Positions 1 to 11,313 of a stretch of DNA of 64,000 nucleotides are shown piece by piece; the stretch's first letter is position 1, and each line of letters starts with the position of its first letter. The notes beneath the pieces are model-generated. The model was not told where the DNA came from, ran no database searches, and was given only the letters and a program-made list of their open reading frames with translations. The stretch spans positions 1,692,898 through 1,756,897 of the forward strand of contig PDUO01000002.1 of assembly GCA_003008705.1 (NCBI GenBank), given 5' to 3'. Source of the stretch: Pezicula radicicola (taxonomy: Eukaryota; Ascomycota; Leotiomycetes; Helotiales; Dermateaceae). A program made the position numbers and the translations under genes.

Positions 1-693
1 AAAGGTGAAGCAGAACTGGAGGACGAGGTGATCCTCGAAGATATAGGGAGAAGAGGGATATCTGGGGACGGCGAAAGACTTTGTTGTGCGTCTGTGGGTT
101 TGTTATTTGTTATGATTTCTAGGTTGTGATGTTATGGATTTCTTTTGTCGCCCTGGACCATGTAAATGCTGGGAGCTTCCCAAATTCCCCGAAGGCTCAG
201 TCTCCCCGGCCCACTTGAAGGCCTGAAGGCCTGAAGGGAGCGAAGACAACATGGGAAGGCAACTGTTTTGAGTCTGTGCAGGGGACGCCAGCTCAGCTTG
301 GCTTTGAGCTTAATGGCAATTGCAGGGTACGCAGGAACCAAAAACCTGCGATTGGTAGATTGGCCACGCGCAAATGACATGATTAATGAGAAAAAAAGTA
401 GGGCAGAACCGCAGGAGACGATCCCGCGTCCGTACTATGATAGCGTGTCTGCAGCATCGTGCGAAACGGCGGCGGGTGTGTGCCTGTGGGGATTTTATTA
501 CTATATCTTATTTTTATTTGGGGAGGCACGGAAGGACAAAAGTAGGTACCTGGTACCTAGGTATCGTGCTACAGTAGTAAGAACAGTAGTGGGAGCTAAA
601 GTAGAAGGAAGCTACGAAAGTACAGTATCTACAGGCCTACAGCAGCGAGAACGCTACCGCCAGCATATTGCATTGCATTGCATTGGACAATGC

Positions 694-729
694 GCAAGCT
701 CTGCAAGCTCCGCAAGCTCAGCAAGCTCA
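694..729. repeat. 9-bp tandem repeat, four copies
   Basis: Four head-to-tail units of GCAAGCTCN (694-702, 703-711, 712-720, 721-729), directly preceded by a short ATTGC run near 668-684. Simple microsatellite-type repeat. Confidence 0.85.
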
Positions 730-1264
730 CTCACTGCTCAGCCTGCTCGTCAGCCTGGTGTGGCCTCTTACGCCTTTTCCCCCCTTCCAGAAGGCAAGCA
801 GGCTGAGGCGAATTGTCCGAGTCCCGGGCCTATCACTGCCGAACAAAGAAAAGGCGTGCGATGAAATTCTCATCGATGTTCTTCTGGACGCTCTAGAGGC
901 TCCAGAGGCTCCCGAAGCCTCGATGGTACCTGCGTCGCGAATCAATATACCAAGATCTCAAGGCCTGTGAAACCCCTAAGGTGCAAAATTCTCTCTGATC
1001 ACACTGCTAACTTCGTAGCACTAAATCGACGATTACCTCAATTACCTCAATCACCTCGTCGCTGAATCGCTGCAATCTCATCCTTTGTGGGGGAGCGGAT
1101 ATTGGCCAAGGGCAAGGTCACAGATGCTGACCCTCTTCATCTCGTCAGCAGGGAAGACTCTTGCTGCAGTAGCTCGCTCGTGAATAATCAAGCGCTTGGA
1201 ACCTTGAATATCTTGAAATACTTTCCATCACAGTAACACAGCCAAGGTAGAGAATTCTATTCTG

Positions 1265-1304
1265 TGGGATACTGGGATACTGGGATACTGGGATACTGGG
1301 ACAC
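1265..1304. repeat. 8-bp tandem repeat, five copies
   Basis: Five consecutive units of TGGGATAC; the last is TGGGACAC. Minisatellite-like, in non-coding DNA. Confidence 0.9.
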
Positions 1305-4020
1305 TACCGCTGAGCTATGGAACTGGATGCAGCAGTGCAGCAGTGCACCACTTACTCTACGGGCACGTTCCGGTGCCTCCTCGCAAGGCAGTTGTAGGTA
1401 CGAACGGTACTTCGTACGAACGCCAACTATACAGGATCAAGGTCCAAAGACTCCAAGAACGAACAACTGCAGCCCCAATTCTCACTCAGTGCCTGGGGAA
1501 TCCAGTATCATAAGAGAGGTAATATTGCTTGAAAAGCAAGGGAGAGTGGGATACTCAAAAGGTTCTTCCTTTCCCCTGCAGCCTCACGACCCGACCACGA
1601 TCATTCCGCAGCTTCCGACTCATCACAACCCTAGACTTGTCCAAACTCAGGGACCCAAAGTGTCCTTTCTCTTCTTCCCTAATAATGTCAACTTGTCAAC
1701 TTTGTTGCCCAGCGCAAACTCGATCCCTACAGTTCTGAATCGATTCCATACATATATGACGTTGCTCTCGGCATAATGCCCGAAGTAGGCGGATGTCCCA
1801 TTTTTTCTGCTGCAGAGTTGATGAAAAAGCAAATGGCACGTCATCTTATCTCACACAACTACACACTTCGCACTTGCACCACTATTTTTCCATCCGAATC
1901 TCATTCGTCTGATCGGTCCTGTCAAAAACAAAAACCCCTCCTCCTCTCAAATGCCCTGTGCGAAGGCGGAAAAAATCAGTTGCTCTGTCCTCGTCAACTC
2001 TCAGACTTTGCGAAAGGGCTGAAACAACACTATATCCAATTCCAGCGTCGTGCACTGAAAGAAGAATATCAACATCTTGAACGAGGAATCGTTCAAACTT
2101 AACACCAACCTCCCAAAAACCTGTGTTGAGACCACCAGACCAACCTTCTCTTTGCTCAAACCTCCTTCTGCAACATCATGCTTCCTCCCGGCGGGCCGCT
2201 CCTCTGCGTTCGAGCGTCCTAACAAAAGACTTAAGGGTGCGGGAGGGCTCCTTGATGTTCGCTTTGATACTGGCATACGACAACAATCGTGGTGTTCCCT
2301 GGCTCTAGAAGAATTAACAGGATGAATCGGTATTAATAGCTTTCCCGGCTCTGTTCGCAGCATCTTCAACTTAAGTATGACCCCTCATCACTATAGGATG
2401 ATTGCATCTGCTTTCAGCGAATGTCTTCTAGCCTAGATCCTTTACTTTGCATGTTCATGGTTCAAAGTTCAAATCCGCATGAAGAAGAATCAGACCAGTC
2501 GCGCCAGTTGAGCGATCTTTGATAGACAAGTCGGCCGCGTCAACAAGGTTCATGGGGTGAAAGCTTATTGCTCTTTTACCCGTTCGCAGGTATAGTATAG
2601 TACGGGTAGTACAGCAGAACATAGTAAAGTACTTTCGTACTCGAAGCAAAGAAGTTCGTGCGTGGGTTTGTTCCTGCAGTATGCACAGGGTAAGTATCAT
2701 TACAGCTCTGGAGTGCTGCTTTGTCCCAGATTATTGAGCCGTAGTACATTTTAACAAGGTTTTGGAAAGATATTGTCAAATCAGCTCCAGTTTGCGACTC
2801 AAATACGCTTAGCGGCGTTCCTGAAGACAAGAGTCCCCTTCTCATTAACAGAACACTGCCGCGTAGGAAGACGGTAACTACTACCCTCGAGCCCTCAAGT
2901 GCGGTCTATGCAATCAACCATGGAGCATACTAGTAGTAGACACGTGGTTGAGTTATTTTTCGTTCTCGATTTGCTACTGCATGTATGTCAGAGTTGACTG
3001 ACAATCCTGCATTTCATTGCTTTGCTTAGCCTGGTTCTATATCAGTATAAAATATTAACCAGCTACAGTACGTAAAAACGCATACTACTGTACCTAATCA
3101 GGGAATATCCTTCAACTACCAACTAGTCCTAATCGTTGACCTGAATCCATGAATACACAAAGTAGCTACCTACATAGTGTGGTTGTGAGAAGGATGAATG
3201 AATGCATCTACCTGATCCTTAAGCTCTGCTCTAGTACCAAGCTATCTCACCCGTCCAGAGAAATTGAAGATTGTTTAAATGCTTCCTGCATGATCGGGTG
3301 GTCGCTTCGTTAGGTTTGATACTTATATTCCGCTCCTATTTTTTTCTATGTTACGACATGCCTTTTGCGAAACCGCCACTGACAAATAATTAACTAGCGA
3401 GCTACACGCATTTTTGGTTTTGTACTACCTTTTACCTAGTTAAGGAAGAAAGGTCATTTTTATACCTACTCCGTAGTTAATAAGGGATTCGGGAAGAGGA
3501 ACCAATGGTTGTAAAGATGAGGTTTTCGTCCCCTTGAGATATCACGAATAAGCTTTAGTCGGGTGCAAAGTACTGTCACGTACGAGCAAAGTTGATCAAG
3601 TCAATATAGTCGCTTAAGTCAGCAAGTGAGCCAGGAAGTGGGTGGTCTTGACCCACAATGGAGCCAGTTAATCCAAGTCAGTACTATCAGTTACCCAAGT
3701 CAAGTGCGTCTCCCAAATCAAGTCAGTTATGGGTATAGTCACATGCCGAGGTCTTCATTCCACAAAACATATTCTGTTTGGTTCTATAGATATGTCCTTA
3801 ATTAAATTAAGTAAGGTATTTTGTTACAGAATGACAATAAATATCTCTACAGAAAAGCTGGAGAGGTTAGCGAGTTGTCTTCTGGATTAATTAAGTACTT
3901 CCTGTTTGAAATAGGTTTTGTTACAAAGAAAGCCGATTTGACCATTGAAGGAACTATTGTGATACTTGGAATTCAGTTTTATCTAATCAATCGACGAATC
4001 TGCTACGCCTGACGTCCCTG

Positions 4021-4874
4021 TCATTCAACTGGCGCGACACTTGGTTGAGGTGGTTGAGACTGTTGATTCCTGACACAAATATATCCCTTGGGATGATTCG
4101 GATGTTCATGAAAAGTATAATGTGGCTTCTCCCAAGGCATCAACTTCGGTAAGGGAGGACCACATGTATGGCGTTTACGAGCGATTTGAATTAAGTGACG
4201 CTTTGACGAAGTAGTGTACTCATGCTTCCAACCATCAGTTTTGCCTTCTGGGAAAACAGGTAAGAAGTCTTCAAGGCACTCCAGAGGAGTTCCGTTAATG
4301 ACCGTTATATTAGTGTAGCTTCAAACTAGAGAATTGTATATCGTGTTCTTATAAATGAGTTGTACAGCGCTAAGATAAGCAGCTACGAATCTTCTCGGTT
4401 CTATCGCTGCGGTTTTGCAGATTGAGGGGATCAAACAATCCATTACAGCTTGTGTTCTTGAAATCTGGGGCTTGTAAAATCGTACCGAGGAACATACAAT
4501 GTAATAAGTACTCATATCGAACTTGAATTTGCTCTTTGCGGACTTCTTTTGTCGTACCGGTCATTTTTATTAGATCTGAGGCTCTCTCTTGATGTCTTTT
4601 TATTATTAGAGTAACCAGGTTGCCAATATAGCGAAGATCTTGGGTGTTGTCCTCTTCGAGTCGGATTATTCTTTCGAGTCCGCAGGACCATTGTTCTTAC
4701 ATGCGCATGAGAAGAATTTGGTGTTTTGGTTAGGTTTTCTTTGTAGAGATTGAATCCCACTTTGTGTTTCCCGATGAGGATTTTGATTGTTGGGTCTTTA
4801 AAGGATATCTTGTGCTGGGTATTAATTAGCAAGGGGGCTTGATGATCATGGCTAGCCAGTTTTGAGCTGCGCAA
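4021..4874 (-). pseudogene. decayed BTB/POZ-domain gene
   Basis: The minus strand carries a recognisable fungal BTB/POZ protein broken into pieces. From about 4799 one frame gives DPTIKILIG followed by FNLYKENL, the usual start of the fold. Near 4726 the frame shifts and gives TKFFSCACKNN. Near 4675 it shifts again to RIIRLEEDNTQDLRYI, then LGTILQAPDFKN. Near 4453 a third shift gives AVMDCLI and LIYKNT, the usual C-terminal helices. An in-frame TGA at 4321-4323 interrupts this frame. The same frame then stays open to the stop at 4021, ending in a His/Cys-containing tail (YTFHEHPNHPKGYICV) of the kind seen in fungal BTB proteins. Three frameshifts plus one stop make a functional product unlikely. 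The N-terminal start is unclear; 4874 is only the end of the open frame. Family assignment is from motif order. Sequencing error could explain a single shift but hardly all four lesions. Confidence 0.65.
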
Positions 4875-5509
4875 TCCACGTTGATGATCTAAACATGTTG
4901 TTACTGGTGTTTCTTGTAGTTGTTATTCTGGCTTTAGGTTGGAATGGAAGCTTATGGATAGCTTATGTTTGATGTATTAACCTGGTTTTTTAGTTCAAGC
5001 GGAGATATGTTAAGGATTTCGTATGTGCTATGAGTACGTACTGTACATGGAGAGCTTACGTTTTTTCGTAACATGGTTCAAGGTCGATATCATGTTTGGT
5101 AGTGTGTGTGAAGAGTATTTGTTGTAGGCCTTGGTTGTTAAGAAGTTCATAGAAAGAAAGGTGTGGTTTGTGCAATGAATGAATGTCTTGGGGGAGATCT
5201 ACGACTAGCAATACAGCTGTGGCAACTGTAAAAGCATGGGGTCGAGGCTTGGTATATATGAGATTGTTGGATTTGATATGAGGTTGAAGTAGGCCCGCCT
5301 TTTTTTAGTTCCGTCTTGGTTTCACTGTTGGTTAGATTGAAAATAAAATACAGCTGATGTCCCCTTTAGCTCGCTTAGGTCGCTTCGATGGTCAACAAAG
5401 AGTGAATTGATTAGCCACGCTTTTCTCCAACACTATTACAAAAGAACAACTTCGAGTCCTTCATTTGCCATCACAATAAAACCAAAAACAACAATCGCAA
5501 TTATCCAAC
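4875..5509. other. intergenic region upstream of the 2EXR gene
   Basis: AT-rich, no open frame of note. The last 150 bases before the ATG at 5510 are A/C-rich, as expected for a fungal 5' leader. Confidence 0.5.
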
Positions 5510-6379
5510 ATGAGCGACCCAAAGACTCCGCCGCAGCAACAGAGCTCTGACGGCCCACAACCAACCTCTTCAGCGCAACCCGACCAAACCTTCACGTTCT
5601 TTCCAGACCTACCGAAGGAATTGCAGCTCATTATTTGGACTCAAGCTATCCCCAAACCCCGACTTGTGTGCGTCCAGCCACGCTATCGCTACAAGCTACG
5701 GGACACTCGAGCACGAAAGGACCAGAAGTACACACACAGACGAGACGTCCAAGGAGGAAAGACACAAACCAACGCACCAGCAATTCTCTACGCATGCCAC
5801 GATTCCCGCGAAATCGCTTTGCAGACTTACAAGCCCGCATTCCAATCCCAGGTCGGTCATCTAATCTACTTCAACTTCGAACGCGACATCCTCGGTATCA
5901 ACGATCCAGACACGGCTGCAATCTTCATTGGTTTCTCACCCCGAAGTGTTCTCGATGGTCCAAAAGTATATCCACAAGTAGCACAAGACTTCGATTCCAT
6001 CCGTAACTTTGCTATAAACCTTGAAGAATGTCATTTATTTTTACCACCTGAAAATTTCGCCAATGCCATTATCTCGATTTTTGCATGCACTGTTAGCAAT
6101 TTTTGAAATCTGGAGAGTTTTGCGTTTTGTACTAGTGGTAATGGGGTGGAGTCTTGGGGTGAGGCTATTGAGAAGGTTATTAAGGATGTTAGGTTGGGTG
6201 TGTTTAGGGTATGGAGTGCAATGATGGAGAGTGGTGAGATGAGGATTGCGCTTTCTGGGGAAGAGATTGAGGTTAGGAAGGAGAGATCAGCGTTTCTTCA
6301 TATTGTGTTTTTGGAGACCGAGCATCATATTTTTGTTAGGAAGTTTGGGAGAGGTGATGTTCTCTTATATCAGATATAA
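5510..6379 (+). pseudogene. 2EXR-domain protein with one in-frame stop
   Basis: A single-exon reading frame of 289 codons with one internal TGA at 6104-6106 (codon 199). The N-terminal part is a Gln/Pro-rich leader of about 28 residues, then FFPDLPKELQLIIWTQA with PRLVCV, the hallmark of the 2EXR family, an F-box-like fold expanded in Leotiomycetes and other ascomycetes. The text after the TGA stays in the same frame and remains protein-like to a TAA at 6377-6379, so the gene looks recently disabled by one substitution. CGA to TGA would fit a C-to-T change. I found no GT-AG pair of normal intron length that removes the stop. Alternatives are stop readthrough, a sequencing error, or a functional 198-residue form ending at 6106. 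The role of 2EXR proteins is unknown. Confidence 0.6.
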
Positions 6380-7628
6380 AAGCTGATAGGCAAGGCAGCC
6401 GGAACTAATCACCTGCATAAGTGAGCTTATGTTGCAGTGGACCTTTCCTATCCGCGCTTCGATTTGCAGATGGGGTTTGTCTTCGCAACATATTTGATAT
6501 GGCCACGGAATACGGAGGTATCCTTGCTGGGGGGGCGGGGGGCGTTGGCATGTTGGGAGTAAAACAGCCAGTTGTCTTGCGAGCAAGATTCCCATCTCAT
6601 ACATCAATAGCCTGGAGCAATTTAGAGATTGTTTTAGAAACTTGTAAAGTAAAAGAACTAGAACGAAAAAAATCAAAATTTCAAACAATACTGAAAATAA
6701 ACAGTATACATTATGATACCTTTCTTTCAACTGTGACCTCTGCTGCGCAATTACTATATGCCTACTACCACCATTTGAAGTTCCTTCGTTTCATCATCGA
6801 AGGACGCATTTCATTGGGTGCAACACTGTGTTCGTTGTATTTCTCCATATTAAAACCCACCTCTATATATACTTAACCAAATTAAATTCAACCCCCTCTC
6901 CCCCCAACCCAAAAAAAGCAGAGCAAAGAACAGAAATATTTACATGTGCTAAAATCAAAATCAGTAAATCAGTAAAAAAAAGTCAAGCTAAGCCGAAACC
7001 CCACCATATACCTATCTAAATCTTCTAAATCCTTCTCCTCGACCTAGAACTCTCTATCTCATATTAAGCCTCAAAGTCAAATCCTATACTTTCTATAAGT
7101 CTACAGAGATAAGAACAGACATATTAAAACAATTGTTAAGTACCCTAAGTATTGGGAAAGGTAGGTAGGTTCCATGGAGATCTTTTATGTATGGTGAAAT
7201 AGGTTTGGTTTTTTTTATACTATTAGGTAAGTTTAGTGTTATTATATAGTTATGTAGATATTGAACATTGATGAAGTCTTTAAGTTGGGGATTATTTTAG
7301 GGTAGATATTCAATGCTCGAAGTAAGGAAAAGATGGAAGAAGCTAGACTAGATATGCTAAATAATAATTCTACTTATATTCTATTTATGTGAATTTGGTC
7401 CGTCCTTTCGAAATCAGTGGCTCAGTCATAAGTGTCGGAATAAAGGTATTTATTCGTAAGACACAAACGTAGCACTACATAGACATTGTTTAAATACAAG
7501 TCTCAAAGATTCATTAGTAGAGAATTTTGGGTATATTCTTTAAAATATATGCATTAACTGATCGTGGTATTATATAAATCATAAAGCAACGTTCCCACCC
7601 AAGAACATCTGATACGTTATGGAGTACG
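6380..7628. other. intergenic, AT-rich
   Basis: No convincing gene. The composition drifts to A/T-rich toward 7.6 kb. A perfect G run of about 10 bases lies near 6530-6541. It probably holds the 3' ends of the flanking convergent genes. Confidence 0.5.
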
Positions 7629-9853
7629 CTAATGTGCATCACGTAAAGCTCTCTTGGCGCCATCCTCCTTCACCCACTCCTCAATCCTTTCTCCGACATT
7701 CCCAACCAGACTTTCATACTGCGGACCCTGGAAGAAGAGACCGCAATGAGCACCAACCTCATCTACACCCTCCATGTATACTCTAACCCAGCACTTATCT
7801 CTCTTCCCATTCGTCTCCGGTGGTAACATGCAAAACTTTTTATCTCGCTTCGGCTTATCATCTTCGACTGAGACTGAGCCTGCTCGAGTCCCAGATGGAG
7901 ATGCTGCCGAATGTGCTGGTTCAGGATTGATAGTCGCTAGTCGCTTCGCCTCTTCCTTCTCCTCCTTAGCGCGTTGCTTCTGTTCTGCCTTCAATTGCCT
8001 TTCTGTTTCTTGCCGGGCTTTCTTCTCACGCTTCTCAACTAGCTTCTTACGGTCCTTGATTGCACTCTCTCGGTCCTTGACAGCTTGTTGGTACGCTTTC
8101 GTAATGCGTTTGTGCTCCTTTTCGGCTATTTTACGAGAATCTTTGTCTGTGTAGATGGTCAGGTCGATTGGCTCGGGCTCCGTTGGCTTTTCTGGAATCG
8201 GCGGGAGGGGTGGCTCGGTGGGCGTCGGTTCGAGTTTAGGAGCAGATGTTTCGTCACCTGCTAGTTCTATACTGGGGAGTACAGCCGTTTCTTCTTCGTT
8301 CTCTTCAATTGGCAGTGAATCGATGTGACGCATTGGTGCGGGCTCCTGGACTTCATCGTGTACTCCCGAGTTATCTCCTAAATCCTGCATCTGGATTTCA
8401 ATTGGAGCGTCATTCACGGCGTTCTCTATCCTTTCCGGGGTGGCATCACCGTCGCCATCGACTTGCTCGATCGAGATGCTTGGGTTAGGTGTTGGCGTAT
8501 GACTATTAGTAGTTTCTAGACTCATATCCTTTATTTCCTCCTCCATAGACTTCAAATTCCCATCTTTGTCCATCATCTGCCCAGGTGGGATTTTCGGTTC
8601 CTTTGGCCTTCCCGTACTAGCTGTGTAGTAGTTGACAAACCTTATCCGCCGGGTTGGAGGCCTATAGCTAGAGTTTGGCCTCTGTGCAGTATCGTCAACA
8701 TCCTCTAATGAGCGAAGCTTCGTATACCGGGCTTTCATCCCCGGATAATCTGCTAGACAGCCGCCAAACTCTAGGTGTGACATGAAATAAGATTTTGTCG
8801 CTCCTGTCAGAGCAGCAAATTTGTCTGCAGTCGTAAGACCCTCAGCATGCTTATTGATGAAATGCAGTACACTATTTAAACCTTTTCGTTCAGTCAGCCG
8901 TACATCATTGGAAAAAGCAGGGTTAAAATTGGGGTCATCTGGCGGCGGATTCGATAACGCAGTTAGGCGGCTGATTTGTGATGAGGTCTCTGAATCACCT
9001 CCATAGGTTGTTGGTGTTGAAGTTCCTTGGCTATACATCGAAGCTGCCGCTTGTGTTTCTAAGGACGGTGAGCTTGCTTCGCTAGATGTCGCCTGCGCCG
9101 GCTTCGAACCTGGAGGATCTGGAGCCGGACGGAACAGACTACCTATGCCGCTGGCGATCACTCCAGGATGCATTCCCAAAAACGGGGTGTCAAAGCTGAC
9201 CGTGCCTAAGATCCGGTGAGTAAATGGTAGGCCTGTAGCAGGAGAAGGTGGTGGTTGGAGGGCGACCTCAGCGGAGAGGATGCCTCCCATGCTGTGCCCA
9301 AGTAAGATAACATCTGTTGCATCATCTTCATGAGGCTCTAGCCTAGACTGGGTATCAGCTGTCTAGAAGAAAAAGGGTATGATGGGGGCACTCGCCATGT
9401 TCCAAAGTCATCCCTTGCAAAGTCTATTGCTCTCCTTGACTTGTATCTAGGGTATATCTTCGTATGTACAACATGTGTTTCAGAAAGCGCAACGGTAAGC
9501 AAATTGTGAAGATGGGCTGGAAAGCTTTGGAAACTTGATTCATTTCCCATGAAGCCATGTATAAAGACAGCAAGCAGCTTCCGACGACCATCCCGTCCAC
9601 GTCCTGACTCGGAAGGGACCAGGGAATGGGTTGAAGATGATCGCGGATCATGAGAACGCCATGCCTTAGAGATCATCTCACTCCTTTTGGCATCTTCTGC
9701 AGAGTATGCTGGAGGGCTGGAAATTGAATTCTCCCTTGGCGGGAGTGGTGGAGGACGACCCCTTCTGGGTGGCTCCAGAGCAGCAGGTGAAGGAGTACGG
9801 ACTCCAAGGCGGTCCTGCAGCGCCTTCTCTGCTAGCTGAGCTTCTGTAGCCAT
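7629..9853 (-). CDS. alpha/beta hydrolase (DUF676-like lipase) with C-terminal coiled coil
   Basis: Predicted 723 residues in two exons: 9396-9853 and 7629-9342. The N-terminal 90 residues are Pro/Ser/Arg-rich. The hydrolase core starts with KLLAVFIHGFMGN (oxyanion region near residues 92-104), continues through KIYPRYKSRRAIDFARDDF, and reaches the nucleophile elbow GHSMGG with the catalytic Ser at about residue 170. The middle is low-complexity and acidic. A Lys/Glu-rich coiled coil sits near residues 555-625. The C-terminus holds VGAHCGLF, probably carrying the catalytic His. The intron is placed at 9343-9395 (53 nt). Read this way it begins GCGAGT and ends CTAG, and it joins FGTW to LEPHEDD, the arrangement expected in this family. 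A GT-AG alternative starting three bases downstream of that GC gives only 29 nt. Likely a serine esterase or lipase; the substrate is unknown. Confidence 0.8.
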
Positions 9854-10009
9854 TTTTTGTTTGTTCTATCTGTTCTGTCTGTTCTGTCTGGCATCTGCTC
9901 TTAGGAATGCATCTTATTCTTATGTACTGTACAAGGATTTGCGATCTGTTTTATGTACAGGGAACAAAGCACTGACTGAATATAGGAATAGGAGAAGGTG
10001 AAGAGCCGT

Positions 10010-10095
10010 GTCTAGAAGTGGGATGTCTAGAAAAAAAGGGTTGTTTTGTCTAGAAGTGGGATGTCTAGAAAAAAAGGGTTGTTTTGTCTAGAAGT
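10010..10095. repeat. 38-bp tandem repeat, about 2.3 copies
   Basis: Units start at 10010, 10048 and 10086 with GTCTAGAAGTG; the first two are essentially identical over 38 bases. Each unit contains a second internal GTCTAGAA. It lies about 160-240 bp upstream of the hydrolase start codon. Confidence 0.9.
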
Positions 10096-10566
10096 GTGTT
10101 GTTTCACGAAGTCAAGAAACAAGAAACAAGATACTTTGATAGTGGGGTCAAGCAGTACGACGCTACTGCAAGAAACACATGAGATGAGGTGCATAAGTAA
10201 GTCATTCAGATGATTCAGATCACGTGCTTCTGGTATATATGGTACCTACTGTATGGTGCACCGGAGAACGTGCAAGGGGTGCCAAGGACGGAATGCGGGT
10301 GCTGATGAGTCCTGCCAGAATGTCCCCTGGTCGCCCACAATTAGGTTGTTTCTTCGTATCCAACTAACTGCCCTGCCGTGCAAAAACAAACAGAGCTTCT
10401 TTTGTGGTCCTCATGCAACCTGAAAAATCCAATCTGTGGTAAGAAAGTAATCCAGGTATTCCCCTTTCAGTCACCGGCCGTGTACAAACAAAGCGCTGCA
10501 GCTGACAGCGTACAGGACAATAATAATAATAATAATACAGTAATACAGTCGGTGCAGAGTACGAGG

Positions 10567-10605
10567 AAACAACAACAACAACAACAACAACAATAACAAC
10601 AACAA
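10567..10605. repeat. CAA microsatellite
   Basis: About twelve trinucleotide CAA units with one TAA interruption, in intergenic DNA. Confidence 0.9.
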
Positions 10606-11313
10606 AAAGGGAAAGTGAAGCCTTCTGACAGAGTCGTACTTAATTCAGACAGAGCTTAGCCGGCTTGACGAGAGAAGGGAAGCCTTCACTAGATAAAAAG
10701 AGTTTGCCAGCGATGCTGTTTCCTACTTACTGTACCAGTATGATGATGTATCTTGGGATACTGTCTCTCCTTCCTAATCAATCAATTAATTAGTCAATCA
10801 ATCAATCAATCAATTGGGACAGCGTGCATTCGACCCCATTACGCATCTGTCTTTGCAGCAGCAGCAAGATTTCAGTAGCATCGTGAGATCGAGCCCTTTG
10901 CGTTTAATATAAATTCTGGTCTTAGCGACCGTCTTCCTCGTCAGTCAAATCTCCCTTGAAATAGAAAATGTGGGGTCCCAGGTGGTTGGAATGATGCCCA
11001 TTGGCCACCCACCCGTTCTCAATCGAAATGAAGAACGATTTGTTTCCCGACGCCCGACGCCCACCGCACGGTGCACTGTCACTCCATTCGCCAAGTGAGA
11101 GTCGTCAGTCAGGTACCATCCGTCGCCAACGGTCTTTCGAGCTTCGTACTACTACCGTACTACTACTGTACCACTACTGTACCTTACCTTATTCCTCTCG
11201 CTCTGAGAATCATGACTTGACTGACGATGCTCCCGCTCCCCCAACGCGTCAATTGACGAAGTCAGTCAGTCCTTCACAGAGCGCTGTAGAGACAGCAGCA
11301 GAGCGAGGCCGCC

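Larger units (their letters stand above)
1..4020. other. gene-poor region, no convincing CDS
   Basis: No open frame here reads like a conserved protein. The first 130 bases are open on the plus strand and encode an acidic stretch ending at a TGA near 127-129. This could be the tail of a gene outside the window, but nothing confirms it. Short tandem repeats lie at 694-729 and 1265-1304. From about 2.3 kb the DNA becomes AT-rich. Around 3595-3730 the word AAGTCA recurs many times without a fixed period. An exact TACTCCGTA word is at 3467-3475. Confidence 0.5.
9854..11313. other. divergent intergenic region with simple repeats
   Basis: Separates the hydrolase (minus) from the Ser/Thr-rich membrane protein (plus), so it holds both promoters. 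It contains a 38-bp tandem repeat at 10010-10095, an AAT run near 10519-10536, a CAA run near 10567-10605, and an ATCA-type run near 10778-10816. No gene seen. Confidence 0.6.

Noticed and set aside
1..129. Open plus-strand frame at the window start encoding an acidic stretch
   Set aside because: Too short and without motif. It could be the end of a gene outside the window, but cannot be supported.
268..970. Overlapping open frames around the GCAAGCTC repeat
   Set aside because: They run through simple repeats, overlap one another in different frames and have no conserved-looking segment.
2455..2530. GTTCAAATCC resembling a tRNA T-loop
   Set aside because: No acceptor stem, D-loop or anticodon arm could be laid out around it. 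The similar GTTCGAATCC near 15546 lies inside an exon.
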